Assembly (NCBI RefSeq): GCF_025960985.1
Contig: NZ_JAOQMX010000012.1
Span: 28,713 to 92,712, forward strand
Reading direction: 5' to 3'
DNA: 64,000 bases
DNA from: Flavobacterium psychraerolatum
Lineage (GTDB): Bacteria > Bacteroidota > Bacteroidia > Flavobacteriales > Flavobacteriaceae
The position numbers and the translations under genes were made by a program. Shown here one piece after another: positions 1 through 8,994 of the stretch. The notes under the pieces are model-generated. The model was not told the DNA's origin. It saw only the letters and a program-made list of their open reading frames with translations, and searched no databases. Each line of letters begins with the position of its first letter. Within the stretch, counting starts at the first letter, position 1.

Positions 1-301
1 TTAAATCATTTACAGTTCCTACAGGACTAGCATTTTTAAATCCTGGCAACAAAAAACTTGCACCATCACTAATTTTCCACTCATGAGTTAAAGCACCTTG
101 TGAAAGATCATAAATCGATAATGCCTTACCTGCTGCGATTTGAGTTGGTGGCGGTGTAAATGTTGGCGTAGTAACTTTTAATCCGGTACTAGCATACCAA
201 GTAACATCAGAATACGTTGGAGACCCTGTGATTGATTCTTTCTCACAACTTGTGAAAAAGAAACCAATTACTCCTATTACTATTATTATTAATTTTTTCA
301 T
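1..301 (-). CDS. Surface glycan-binding lipoprotein, C-terminus cut by window edge
   Basis: An open frame runs from the ATG at 299-301 to the window edge without a stop, giving 100 visible residues. The start has a lipoprotein signal (MKKLIIIVIGVIGFFFTSCEK) with the lipobox cysteine near residue 19. The following stretch, with phrases such as LTHEWKISDGASF, resembles the PKD-like beta-sandwich modules of SusE/SusF-type or SGBP proteins. It lies 37 bp downstream of the SusD gene stop, where the third gene of a sus operon normally sits. The likely role is to bind carrageenan or its oligosaccharides on the outer membrane beside SusC/SusD. The lipoprotein nature and position are seen; the binding role is inferred from context. 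Most of the protein lies outside the window. Confidence 0.7.
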   Translation of the reverse strand, partial: MKKLIIIVIGVIGFFFTSCEKESITGSPTYSDVTWYASTGLKVTTPTFTPPPTQIAAGKALSIYDLSQGALTHEWKISDGASFLLPGFKNASPVGTVNDL

Positions 302-317
302 CTTAATTTAATTTATA

Positions 318-2138
318 TTATTTAAGTATATTCGGATTTCTATTCAATTCACTATTCGGTATTGGCAAGTAATCATTTTTACCATTTGCAATATTATAAT
401 TACGTGAAGGAAAATCAAATTCATTCGGGATTAAAGTAGCACCAGTTGCTGGAGCATTCAAAACTGATGCGTTATTTTTTGTTGCTGTTCCACCTGTAGA
501 TTTTGTATAGGTGAAGTTTTTAACATAATAATTAGTAGCAGCAAGTTCTTCAAAACGAGATTTCAATTTACCCCATCTTCTTAAATCTGAAAAACGTGAA
601 GAACAACCTTCTGCAGAGAGCTCTAATGGCTTATCAACATACATCAATTGATCCATCAAAACATTCGCATTCAAGTAATCTTTTGAAGTATCATATGTTT
701 TTCCAGCAAACTCTCCCGAACCTGCAGGCCCTAACAATACCAACCCCCAACGCTCACGGATTTTATTCATTAATTTTAATGCTCCTGGAACATCTCCTGT
801 TTTAATTAAACATTCAGCTTGCATCAAATAAACTTCCGATAATCTATTAACAACAACATTTTTAGAAGATTTCTGACTTCCTAATGGTAAAGAATTCTCT
901 CCATTAAAACCAGTTTGATCTGTATTTAAATATTTTTTGTACAAACTTATATTTCCAAAGAAACCACCTGTCGCTGTTGTATTAAATCCAAGATTTAAAC
1001 CTGGTGAGGCTGTATTTGGAGCTGCCGCTTCAATTCCATTTGCAAATTTATAAACTGGCGTTTGTAAATCTTCAGGAAGAATAACCATTGCCGACGCTCT
1101 TAAAGAAACACCACGTAGGTTTGCAGGAAGAATCACACCACCTTTGTAATTTCTACTATCAAGCGGATCCATTTTCTCTGTTTTATAAGCATAAGCTACC
1201 CAAGCAGGAGGAGAAAACATATTATTAGTACTTATTGACAAGAATGCTAACCTGTTCGTAGTTGATTCTTCATCAAATAAGCCTAAATCAGGTCTAATAC
1301 TGATATCATAAATCACTTCAAAAAGAGATTCTTTGTTAAACTCGCCCGCTGTTGTAAACATTTTAGACATATCTCTCTCTAAACTGTAGTTTGGATTTGA
1401 GATAACTTTATTAAATTGAATTTTAGCATTAGGAAAATCACCTTCATACAAATAACTAGTTCCCAAAATTGTAGCAGCAGTCGCTTGATTTACATGTCCT
1501 TTTTCTGCATTGATATCTGGCAATAAATTATCAACTGCAAATTGTAAATCTTTTCTAAAGAATTCAATAACCTTTGCAGATGGTGATACAGATCCAAATA
1601 AATCTTCTTTGGTAACCGGAGTATGATCTACAATAAGAACATTTCCATTGTTAAAAGCATTGTGTAAATAAAAATGAAATAAACCTCTAAAGAAACGTGC
1701 TTCACCCATTTGTTGCTTCCAACGAACAGGATCAGATTTAGATTGAATCCTTGTCAGTGCTTCAATTACTTGATTTGCTCTGTAAATACCTTTGTAACAT
1801 CCATCCCATTTTTGAAATACCGCTTTTACATCTCCATTAAACGTTTGTGTAAAAAAGGTAACCGATTGATCTCCTACAGAAGCATTTGCATACGGGCGAG
1901 TTGCTGCATAATACCCCATATCAGATCGTACCGTCTCTTCTCTAACATTAAAGATTGTTGTATTCAACAAGGTTGTATACAATGCTGTAATTCCTTGATT
2001 GGTTTCATCTAGATTATTCCAATAAGAAGCTGTTGTGGAATAATTAGGATTTATCTCTGTCAAGTCTGGATTACATGAACTTAAGGAAAGTCCAGCAACT
2101 AAGACTAATGATATATATTTATAAAAATTTTTTTTCAT
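318..2138 (-). CDS. susD: SusD/RagB-family outer-membrane glycan-binding lipoprotein
   Basis: A protein of about 606 residues with a lipoprotein signal ending LSLSSCNP, so it is anchored to the cell surface. It shows the SusD pattern: an N-terminal helical TPR-like part with the YTTL and FFRGLFHFYLHNAF segments, and a C-terminal region with DLRRWGK and RNYNIANGKNDYLPIPNSEL near the end. SusD caps the SusC channel and captures oligosaccharides. It follows SusC by 11 bp and precedes a surface lipoprotein gene, forming a standard susCD operon. I chose the ATG at 2138; the codon before it is GTG. Its ligand is inferred to be a carrageenan oligosaccharide from the neighbouring enzymes. Confidence 0.95.
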   Translation of the reverse strand: MKKNFYKYISLVLVAGLSLSSCNPDLTEINPNYSTTASYWNNLDETNQGITALYTTLLNTTIFNVREETVRSDMGYYAATRPYANASVGDQSVTFFTQTFNGDVKAVFQKWDGCYKGIYRANQVIEALTRIQSKSDPVRWKQQMGEARFFRGLFHFYLHNAFNNGNVLIVDHTPVTKEDLFGSVSPSAKVIEFFRKDLQFAVDNLLPDINAEKGHVNQATAATILGTSYLYEGDFPNAKIQFNKVISNPNYSLERDMSKMFTTAGEFNKESLFEVIYDISIRPDLGLFDEESTTNRLAFLSISTNNMFSPPAWVAYAYKTEKMDPLDSRNYKGGVILPANLRGVSLRASAMVILPEDLQTPVYKFANGIEAAAPNTASPGLNLGFNTTATGGFFGNISLYKKYLNTDQTGFNGENSLPLGSQKSSKNVVVNRLSEVYLMQAECLIKTGDVPGALKLMNKIRERWGLVLLGPAGSGEFAGKTYDTSKDYLNANVLMDQLMYVDKPLELSAEGCSSRFSDLRRWGKLKSRFEELAATNYYVKNFTYTKSTGGTATKNNASVLNAPATGATLIPNEFDFPSRNYNIANGKNDYLPIPNSELNRNPNILK

Positions 2139-2149
2139 CACTAAATAAT

Positions 2150-5100
2150 TTAAAAATTAAAATTCAAACCTAATAAATACGATTTTACAAAAGGGTAATT
2201 CCCTTTATCCAAACCTCTTCTACTAACATTACCACCTACCTCAGGATCATAACCTGTATACTTTGTAAATGTGAATAAATTTTGTCCTGTTAAATAGATT
2301 CTAAATTTATCAACTCCAATTGATTTGAGTGTTTTCTTAGACAAACTATACCCTAAAGTAATATTTCTAATTCTTAAGTAAGAACCGTCTTCAATGAACA
2401 AATCAGATATTGGTAAGTAATTATCATGTGTCAAGAATGTACCTCTATAAGCTGGCAATTTCCCAGTTGGATTTGCATCAGAATAAGAATTCAATATCTC
2501 TTCACTTCTTCCTAGAGCTATAGCAGTTGCTCTAGAACCATTAACAATCTCCTGACCAACTGCAGCATAAGCATTAACATAAAGATCGAAATTATTATAA
2601 TCTAAACTCAAATTATAACCAATTTCAAATTTAGGCAAACCACTACCACCATAAACCCTGTCTTGATCATCAATTTTCTTATCGTTATTTTGATCGATAT
2701 AAATCAAATCACCCATTTTAGCTCCTGGTACAATAAGTTGGTAAGCAGCTAATTTTTCTGGAGTATCTACAAGTCCATTTGTTTTTCTGATAAAGAAAGC
2801 ACCAGCTTCATACCCTTTTGCAATTGCAGTAATACTTGTTAGAGTTGAATTTGCACCTGCTCCAGGAACAATTCCTGAATCTGTTGTCAAGCTATAAGGT
2901 GTATCCGTTGCAGTGTTTGTAACGACATTTTTATTAGTTGTAAATGTACCGTTCATTCTGTATTTCAATTTTCCGATTTTATCACGGAAACCTACTGCTA
3001 ACTCAAAACCTTTGTTTGTCATATTACCAACATTCAAAACAACTTGGTTATTATTTGAAAGTGGTCTTACTGAAAAACCAGCACCGTTTGAAGTATCATT
3101 CAACCCTGTTGAACCAGGTAGAGACAATTGAAACAACATATCATTTTTGTTCGTTTCATAGTACTCTGCACTAATTGTCAATTTATTTTTAAAAAGACCT
3201 AAATCAATACCGAAGTTTTTTTGTACAGAAGTCTCCCATTTTACATCTGGATTTCCTAATGAGTTTTGAATAGAAGCTGTCGAATTGGTAGCAAAAGGAT
3301 ACACAAGATCTCTATAAATTGTATTTGTATATGAGTAATCATCAAAAGATTGATTCCCTACAGTACCATTACTCAACCTAATTTTGAAGTTGTTGATTAC
3401 ATTGCTCAAAGGTTTGAAAAATGGTTCATCAGATACATTCCAAGCAGCAGAAACAGATGGAAATAAACCCCAACGGTTTTGAGCAGCAAAACGAGATGAT
3501 CCATCTCTACGAATACTTGAACTAATCAAATATTTCCCCTTGTAATCGTATTGCATTCTACCAATATAACCAGCCAATCTAGTAACATAATCGGGTCCTG
3601 AAGTAATATTTGCAACTCCTGTAGCACCATTAAAAACCTGAATATCATTATCAACAACTGTTCTTTTGTTTGCTGTAAATTGATTGTTTTGGTAATGTTC
3701 TCTTGAAGTAGCCGCTGTCAATGTCAAATGGTGATCTTTATTAAATCTAGTTTCATAATTTAAAGAGGCATCCCAATTGATTGAAGTACGTCTTTGATCT
3801 TGGTTTTCAACATAACTTGAAATAGGATTATTTACCGCAACCCCTGTTTGTGCATTAACAAAACTTTGAAATGGAATGAACCTTGAACGATTAGAGTAAA
3901 AATCATTAAATCCCGCTCTAGTAGTGAAATGTAAACCTTTCAACAACTCATAACCTAAACTAATATTTCCAAAAGATCGTGTAGATTTTGTTATATCACT
4001 AATATTCAAACTGTTTACAATACTTGTATTTGTGTTTTGATCAGCACCTCCAAAAGTATCTACTTGATCTGCATTTGGATCTAATAAAGGCTGAGTTGGT
4101 TGGTAACGGATTAATTGCTGAATTGTATTAGCAGCTCCTCTATTATTAGATTCTTTAGTAATACCAATCCCTAAATCAATTGTCAATTTATTTTTTTTAT
4201 AATTTACATTCGATCTTGTATTAAAACGATTAAAATTAGACTTTAGAATAACTCCATTTCTATCATAAAAACCAGCTACCATCGAATATTTAAGATCTTT
4301 AGATCCTCCGCTAACATTTACATTATAATTTTGAGTAGATGCATTATCAACAAATAGTAATCTCGACACATTATTATCATATTGAAATCTATCTGGACTG
4401 TTTACAAAATTAGAAATACCAATAGCATCATCTTTTGTTCCGTCATTTCTTTGAAGCAACACGTCGGTATATGTTTGATTCCTAGCATTAAGTAATGGTA
4501 TCGCAGAACCTAAACGATCAAAACTACGACTAGCGTCAACTCTTACACTCATAGAACCAGCTTTACCTTTTTTGGTAGTAATCAAAATTACCCCTGCAGC
4601 TCCACGTGTACCATAGATTGCTGCAGATGCCGCATCTTTTAATACATCAATAGTTTCTACTTCACTAGGTGCAATCCCTGGGTCACCTTCTTGAGGAATA
4701 CCATCTACAACATACAAAGGGGTATTTCCTCCAATGATTGAAGTCACACCTCTAATTAAAATTTCAGAAGGCGTTCCAGGTTCTCCAGAACTTACTACGT
4801 TTACCCCTGAAATCTGTCCTTGTAAAGCGTTTCCTAAATCAGAAGTTACGATATTTGAAATATCCTCTGCTTTAATACTTGCTACCGCTCCAGTAATTTC
4901 TTTCTTTTTTTGAGTACCATAACCAATTACCACAACCTCTGAAAGATCCTGCGCTACTGATTTCATTTTTACAGTCATCCCTTTAACGGCCTTCACATTG
5001 ACAGTTCGTAATCCAATGTAAGTGAAGGTTAGCAAATCACCATCATTAGCTTTAATGGTAAATTTACCATCAAAATCAGTTGCGGTTCCCTTAGCAGAAC

Positions 5101-5275
5101 CTTTTACAACGATTGAAACCCCTGGAATAGGAAAACCGTCTTCGTCTCCAACTACTTTTCCTTGAACAACACCTACTTGGGCATGTGCTGCAACATTAAA
5201 GAATAATGCTAGTAGGGTAAGAAACAAAAAACGACCTAATGCATTTTTTTGTTTAATAATTTCTCTAATTTTCAT
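2150..5275 (-). CDS. susC: SusC/RagA-family TonB-dependent oligosaccharide transporter
   Basis: A 1041-residue TonB-dependent outer-membrane receptor. After a signal peptide ending AHAQ it has a carboxypeptidase-D-regulatory-like domain (about residues 35-110). The DLSEVVVIGYGTQ motif and plug follow, with VYGTRGAAGVILITTKKG-type SusC signature residues around 205-235. The rest is a long beta-barrel ending in LGLNFNF, an aromatic C-terminus typical of barrel insertion. It imports glycan oligosaccharides into the periplasm using TonB energy. It is the first gene of the operon with SusD and the surface lipoprotein. A good Bacteroidota promoter lies about 400 bp upstream, implying a long leader. 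The family is certain; the substrate is inferred. Confidence 0.95.
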   Translation of the reverse strand: MKIREIIKQKNALGRFLFLTLLALFFNVAAHAQVGVVQGKVVGDEDGFPIPGVSIVVKGSAKGTATDFDGKFTIKANDGDLLTFTYIGLRTVNVKAVKGMTVKMKSVAQDLSEVVVIGYGTQKKKEITGAVASIKAEDISNIVTSDLGNALQGQISGVNVVSSGEPGTPSEILIRGVTSIIGGNTPLYVVDGIPQEGDPGIAPSEVETIDVLKDAASAAIYGTRGAAGVILITTKKGKAGSMSVRVDASRSFDRLGSAIPLLNARNQTYTDVLLQRNDGTKDDAIGISNFVNSPDRFQYDNNVSRLLFVDNASTQNYNVNVSGGSKDLKYSMVAGFYDRNGVILKSNFNRFNTRSNVNYKKNKLTIDLGIGITKESNNRGAANTIQQLIRYQPTQPLLDPNADQVDTFGGADQNTNTSIVNSLNISDITKSTRSFGNISLGYELLKGLHFTTRAGFNDFYSNRSRFIPFQSFVNAQTGVAVNNPISSYVENQDQRRTSINWDASLNYETRFNKDHHLTLTAATSREHYQNNQFTANKRTVVDNDIQVFNGATGVANITSGPDYVTRLAGYIGRMQYDYKGKYLISSSIRRDGSSRFAAQNRWGLFPSVSAAWNVSDEPFFKPLSNVINNFKIRLSNGTVGNQSFDDYSYTNTIYRDLVYPFATNSTASIQNSLGNPDVKWETSVQKNFGIDLGLFKNKLTISAEYYETNKNDMLFQLSLPGSTGLNDTSNGAGFSVRPLSNNNQVVLNVGNMTNKGFELAVGFRDKIGKLKYRMNGTFTTNKNVVTNTATDTPYSLTTDSGIVPGAGANSTLTSITAIAKGYEAGAFFIRKTNGLVDTPEKLAAYQLIVPGAKMGDLIYIDQNNDKKIDDQDRVYGGSGLPKFEIGYNLSLDYNNFDLYVNAYAAVGQEIVNGSRATAIALGRSEEILNSYSDANPTGKLPAYRGTFLTHDNYLPISDLFIEDGSYLRIRNITLGYSLSKKTLKSIGVDKFRIYLTGQNLFTFTKYTGYDPEVGGNVSRRGLDKGNYPFVKSYLLGLNFNF

Positions 5276-5682
5276 TTGGTTAATTTTAGTTTATTTTTTA
5301 TTCTTCCTTCATATTCGAGTCCAATACTGCTTTTAATACATTACCCTATTTTTTTCTCATAAAAATCGTTACTCTTTATTATAAAAAAACGTATTAGATT
5401 AAAACTAGCATTAGGCTTTTGCTTTTACCAAACAGTCCTTCGTACTGTTGAGTGATTTTTGTTAGTCTGATTTGTTTTCATTCTTTCGCTTATTAATGAG
5501 TTAATAATTATCCATATTAATAAAAAATTATTTAGTTAAAATACTGTCAAAATTAATCTCCATCTCCCTTTCTTTAATAACACTAATATACTACAATAAA
5601 CATTGAATAACTCAAGTAAAGACCAGTTTTAGTATCAATATAAAAAAAAATATAAACATTTTTTACGATGTACACAATTATA

Positions 5683-5710
5683 CAAAAGTAGGTTGTACAA
5701 ATTAAGCCAA
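5683..5710 (-). promoter_or_regulatory. Predicted Bacteroidota promoter for susC-susD operon
   Basis: On the minus strand TACTTTTG (plus 5683-5690) matches the -7 consensus TAnnTTTG. A TTG (plus 5708-5710) lies 17 bp upstream, matching the -33 element spacing. The next gene downstream is susC, so the transcript would carry a leader of roughly 400 nt. Confidence 0.55.
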
Positions 5711-5800
5711 ATAACTAAGATAATATTTTGTTAAAATTACCCTGTATTAACACTTTCTTACCTTTTAATTACCAAATCATTACCATTTAAGTCTAAAACA

Positions 5801-5835
5801 AAAAAAAAGCTATAACTCTGATTAGAGTTATAGCT
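5801..5835 (-). terminator. Rho-independent terminator after the GH129-like gene
   Basis: A 12-bp perfect stem (AGCTATAACTCT at 5809-5820 with AGAGTTATAGCT at 5824-5835). It is preceded on the plus strand by a run of A, which is a T-run after the hairpin on the minus strand. Confidence 0.8.
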
Positions 5836-5860
5836 TTTAAAGCTTATCTGTTATTGTTAT

Positions 5861-7948
5861 TTAGTTCTTGTAACTAATTTGAAAACTACCTTTTGAAACT
5901 TTTCCATCTTTATATTTTACTTGATACCCAAAAGCAGGAATTTCAAGACCTTCTTTAGTTTTTTGTTTTACAGGTCCTAAATTAGCTATCACTTCTGTTC
6001 CTGATGAAAATTTTGATTTTTGAAGATTAAAATCAGGGCTTAAATATTCGTGTGATACTAACTCAGCAAAAAATGTCTCTTTATTTACTGGACTTACCAC
6101 TTCGTTAGCCATTTTTATCATCACTTTCATTCCATCAAACTCATAAGGCGAAAAGAAAATCGTACTTCCTATTCCAAATAACATGTTACGTAATGATTTC
6201 ACTGCAAAATCACCATTTTCTGAGATTTGATTGTCTGGATCTTGAATTTTACCAAAAACACCAATTGCATCATGAAACACTAAGTTAAACAAGGGTGCTC
6301 TATGAGTAAAAAGTGCCAAATTAGAGTTCAAATAGGTCATTCCTTCAAACATATCAAAATAAGGTATATATTGCTGCTGACCGTGCTCTGTACCATTTAC
6401 TAAATTTTTGGAATCCAGGTATTTTGCTAAATTAAAATATCCTGTATTGTCTTCGTCTGCAAAATAAGAAAATGAAATATCTGTAATATCTGCTTCAAGA
6501 CCTAAAGCTGCAATTTCTTTGTCAAGACTTTTTTGAGCTAAACCTAATTGTTTGTTTTGGTCAATATTCGCCCAGCGGCTTCCCGTATTTTTCAAAGATC
6601 CTTTGTCATTCTTAGCAAACAAACCAGTATCAAACTTTGGATCATTCTCCAAGGTTGCTGAATAAGCATGATAAGATGAATACAAATAACCGTACTTTTT
6701 GGTTAAATCAACCGCTTCTTTTAAACCAGAAACACCTCCTAAATTTTCATTAATAGGCCAACAATTTGGAACAAAATTTGAGAATACTCCCCAAGCATGA
6801 AAAAAAGCATTATCTACCTTGAGCTCATCATGAGTTGTTTTGATCATCTCTGACAATTCTTTGAATGTAAAAGTCATTCCCGGCATCTCTACATAATGTG
6901 GGTATGCACCATACACTCCCATATACACAGCTCCTGCCAATTTCTTTACATCGGGATCTCTTTTAGCTTTTTCTTCCAAGGACACAAAATAACCCCTTTT
7001 AATCGCTTCCTTACGATACACTTTACACATGTCTACATAGTTTCCTTTTGGAATAAATTGGTAGCTAATTATTTTCGGCTGGTTTTCTTTCTTTAAGTTC
7101 CAAATAGGATCCAAATAAACAATACGTTTGTTTGGAGACATTTTACCTTCAGGATTAAATAAATATTGTCCATTGTTATTAAGATTATAAAACATTTTAG
7201 GCCTAGAAGCTTCATCAACTATACCTATAACTGCAGATTTCTCATTGTAAGTTCCCCACCATGGCATAGTTAATCCTGATGCATTAAATAAATCTAATGT
7301 CCCTATTGTTTTAGCAGTATAAGTTGCATCATCCCACATACAAAAAGAACCTCCATTCATAGGGAATATATACGACGGACAAATTACGCCTTGTTTTTGA
7401 GGGATTACTGCTGCTCCTCTATCAACATCTGTCTCTAAACTAAATGCTCTTGTCGGGTAATTTAAATCAGTCAACTTATATTTACCTCCTTTATAAGAAA
7501 GAACTTCAATGTCTAATTTTGCTGTTACAGGATCAAGGCGTAATTCTGTCTCAATACTTATTCCTTCAAGAGTTTCATCATCCAAAATTGGATTCATAAA
7601 TGAAATAGAAATAACATTTTTTGATTTTATTGAGACGGTAATACTCTTACTTTTCGAAATATTTACCGTTTGTGATTTCCCATTTACCATCACAGACAAG
7701 GTTCCTGCTGCTTGGTCCCAGGGGTCAGAATTCCATAATTGTCCTGATGTTTTCTCTAACACAGAAAAACAACCATTTTTTTCGTCTACTGAAACTTTAA
7801 CTAACTTGTTTTCGATAACTACATCTTTATCTTTTTCATTTGGATTTTTTTCTATTGATGTAAAACTACTCAATAGTAGAAAACTCAATACTACTTGTAA
7901 TCCAATAAAAAACTTTGTCCTACTAACTTTCTTTTTTATTTTTTTCAT
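5861..7948 (-). CDS. GH129-like (DUF5696-type) glycoside hydrolase, candidate 3,6-anhydro-galactosidase
   Basis: About 695 residues from the ATG at 7948, which begins a good signal peptide (MKKIKKKVSRTKFFIGLQ...); an upstream in-frame ATG at 7984 gives a poorer one. An N-terminal beta-sandwich (about 30-290) precedes a (beta/alpha)8-like catalytic region. Landmarks are MPWWGTYNEKSAVIGIVDE, YRKEAIKRGYF, the LGGVSGLKEAVDLTKKYGY segment and FSYFADEDNTGYF. The length and these phrases fit GH129-like proteins. GH129 members in marine carrageenan loci release 3,6-anhydro-D-galactose from the non-reducing end of neocarrageenan oligosaccharides. I could not place the catalytic acids. It is transcribed alone, with its own terminator. 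The GH129 assignment is moderate; the carrageenan role is inferred. Confidence 0.6.
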   Translation of the reverse strand: MKKIKKKVSRTKFFIGLQVVLSFLLLSSFTSIEKNPNEKDKDVVIENKLVKVSVDEKNGCFSVLEKTSGQLWNSDPWDQAAGTLSVMVNGKSQTVNISKSKSITVSIKSKNVISISFMNPILDDETLEGISIETELRLDPVTAKLDIEVLSYKGGKYKLTDLNYPTRAFSLETDVDRGAAVIPQKQGVICPSYIFPMNGGSFCMWDDATYTAKTIGTLDLFNASGLTMPWWGTYNEKSAVIGIVDEASRPKMFYNLNNNGQYLFNPEGKMSPNKRIVYLDPIWNLKKENQPKIISYQFIPKGNYVDMCKVYRKEAIKRGYFVSLEEKAKRDPDVKKLAGAVYMGVYGAYPHYVEMPGMTFTFKELSEMIKTTHDELKVDNAFFHAWGVFSNFVPNCWPINENLGGVSGLKEAVDLTKKYGYLYSSYHAYSATLENDPKFDTGLFAKNDKGSLKNTGSRWANIDQNKQLGLAQKSLDKEIAALGLEADITDISFSYFADEDNTGYFNLAKYLDSKNLVNGTEHGQQQYIPYFDMFEGMTYLNSNLALFTHRAPLFNLVFHDAIGVFGKIQDPDNQISENGDFAVKSLRNMLFGIGSTIFFSPYEFDGMKVMIKMANEVVSPVNKETFFAELVSHEYLSPDFNLQKSKFSSGTEVIANLGPVKQKTKEGLEIPAFGYQVKYKDGKVSKGSFQISYKN

Positions 7949-8140
7949 TTTAATGTATAATTTTAATTTTTCAGTTAAAAACATTTAGGTTGACTAACAA
8001 AAATAATATATATCATCACAAATTATAGCCTTAATTTTACCTATATAAGACACAAAATTACCCGTTAAAGCAAGAGGTTTATAAATCTATGCTTTACATA
8101 TTTTAGTTCAATAATAAAAAATACTACGTACTTTCGCTAT

Positions 8141-8899
8141 ATGAATTCAAAAAATACTCAACTACTCATTTTAGCTTTCTCTAAAAATATGGGGGCCCTT
8201 TTTCTATTATTGATCGTTACGTTGTTTTTTGACAGTAATTACATGGCTAACAAAATCATCTCTACACAGCATATAGCTACTGCAGTTATGCTAGTTGCAT
8301 TTGCCATCATATTTTTCAAGGCAACCTTACGAATACGAAAACTAATGTTATATGCAGTAATCATTGGTATTGTGGGCGAGCATTTGTTTTCTATAGGTCT
8401 TAACATGTACACTTATAGGTTGAAAAACGTACCTCTATATGTACCTCCTGGACATGCAATTGTATATATTACTGCTGTCTATTTCTGTAAAGAGCCCATT
8501 GTAAGAAAGTATAGAAAGTCACTCGAAAAGTATTTTACAATTTTCATCCTGATCTATTCCACTCTTTTTCTACTATTGACACAAGATATTTTCGGCTTCA
8601 TAATGTCCATTTTAGTACTAGTACTATTGAGAAAGCACCCTAGAGAACGTCTCTTCTTTTATAGTATGTATATTATAGTAGCTTTTCTAGAAATTATAGG
8701 AACTAATTATGGCTGTTGGTCATGGCCACCTACTGCTTATGACTTTTTTCCATTTTTAAAGAGCGCAAATCCTCCTAGTGGTATTAGCTTATTTTATTTT
8801 ACATTAGACTTAGGTTGCTTATTATTTTATAAATATCAAAATATAAAAGCTTGGAAACGAATGAAACATATTCGATTACTAAATAAAGAAGTTATTTAA
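8141..8899 (+). CDS. Unrecognised polytopic membrane protein
   Basis: A 252-residue plus-strand protein with about seven or eight hydrophobic segments, such as MGALFLLLIVTLFF, HIATAVMLVAFAIIFF and FIMSILVLVLLR. A conserved-looking loop TNYGCWSWPPTAYDFFPF and the phrase NPPSGISLFYF lie near the C-terminus. I do not recognise the family and assign no function. It is convergent with the GH2 gene and shares a bidirectional terminator with it. It interrupts an otherwise minus-strand locus, so it is probably not part of the carrageenan pathway. The start ATG at 8141 is the first in frame. Confidence 0.7.
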   Translation: MNSKNTQLLILAFSKNMGALFLLLIVTLFFDSNYMANKIISTQHIATAVMLVAFAIIFFKATLRIRKLMLYAVIIGIVGEHLFSIGLNMYTYRLKNVPLYVPPGHAIVYITAVYFCKEPIVRKYRKSLEKYFTIFILIYSTLFLLLTQDIFGFIMSILVLVLLRKHPRERLFFYSMYIIVAFLEIIGTNYGCWSWPPTAYDFFPFLKSANPPSGISLFYFTLDLGCLLFYKYQNIKAWKRMKHIRLLNKEVI

Positions 8900-8928
8900 G
8901 TACTTATTTCTAGTTTCTTAATGTCTAA

Positions 8929-8972
8929 CAAAAAAAGCAGCAGCAAATAAATATTTGCTGCTGCTTTTTTTG
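8929..8972. terminator. Bidirectional terminator between membrane protein and GH2
   Basis: A perfect inverted repeat, AAGCAGCAGCAAATA with TATTTGCTGCTGCTT, flanked by A-run and T-run. It can terminate both the plus-strand membrane protein gene and the minus-strand operon ending with the GH2 gene at 8995. Confidence 0.9.
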
Positions 8973-8994
8973 TTGGAAAAAATAAATTTAAATC

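Larger units (their letters stand above)
5276..5860. other. Intergenic region upstream of susC
   Basis: This stretch between susC and the GH129-like gene is AT-rich and has no supported coding frame. It holds the predicted susC promoter near 5690-5710, the long leader below it, and the GH129-like gene's terminator at about 5801-5835. Confidence 0.6.

Noticed and set aside
8141..8899. Membrane protein as a carotenoid-pathway enzyme
   Set aside because: The hydrophobic pattern and a G-x-W-x-W phrase are suggestive, but no conserved motif could be matched, so it was left unassigned.
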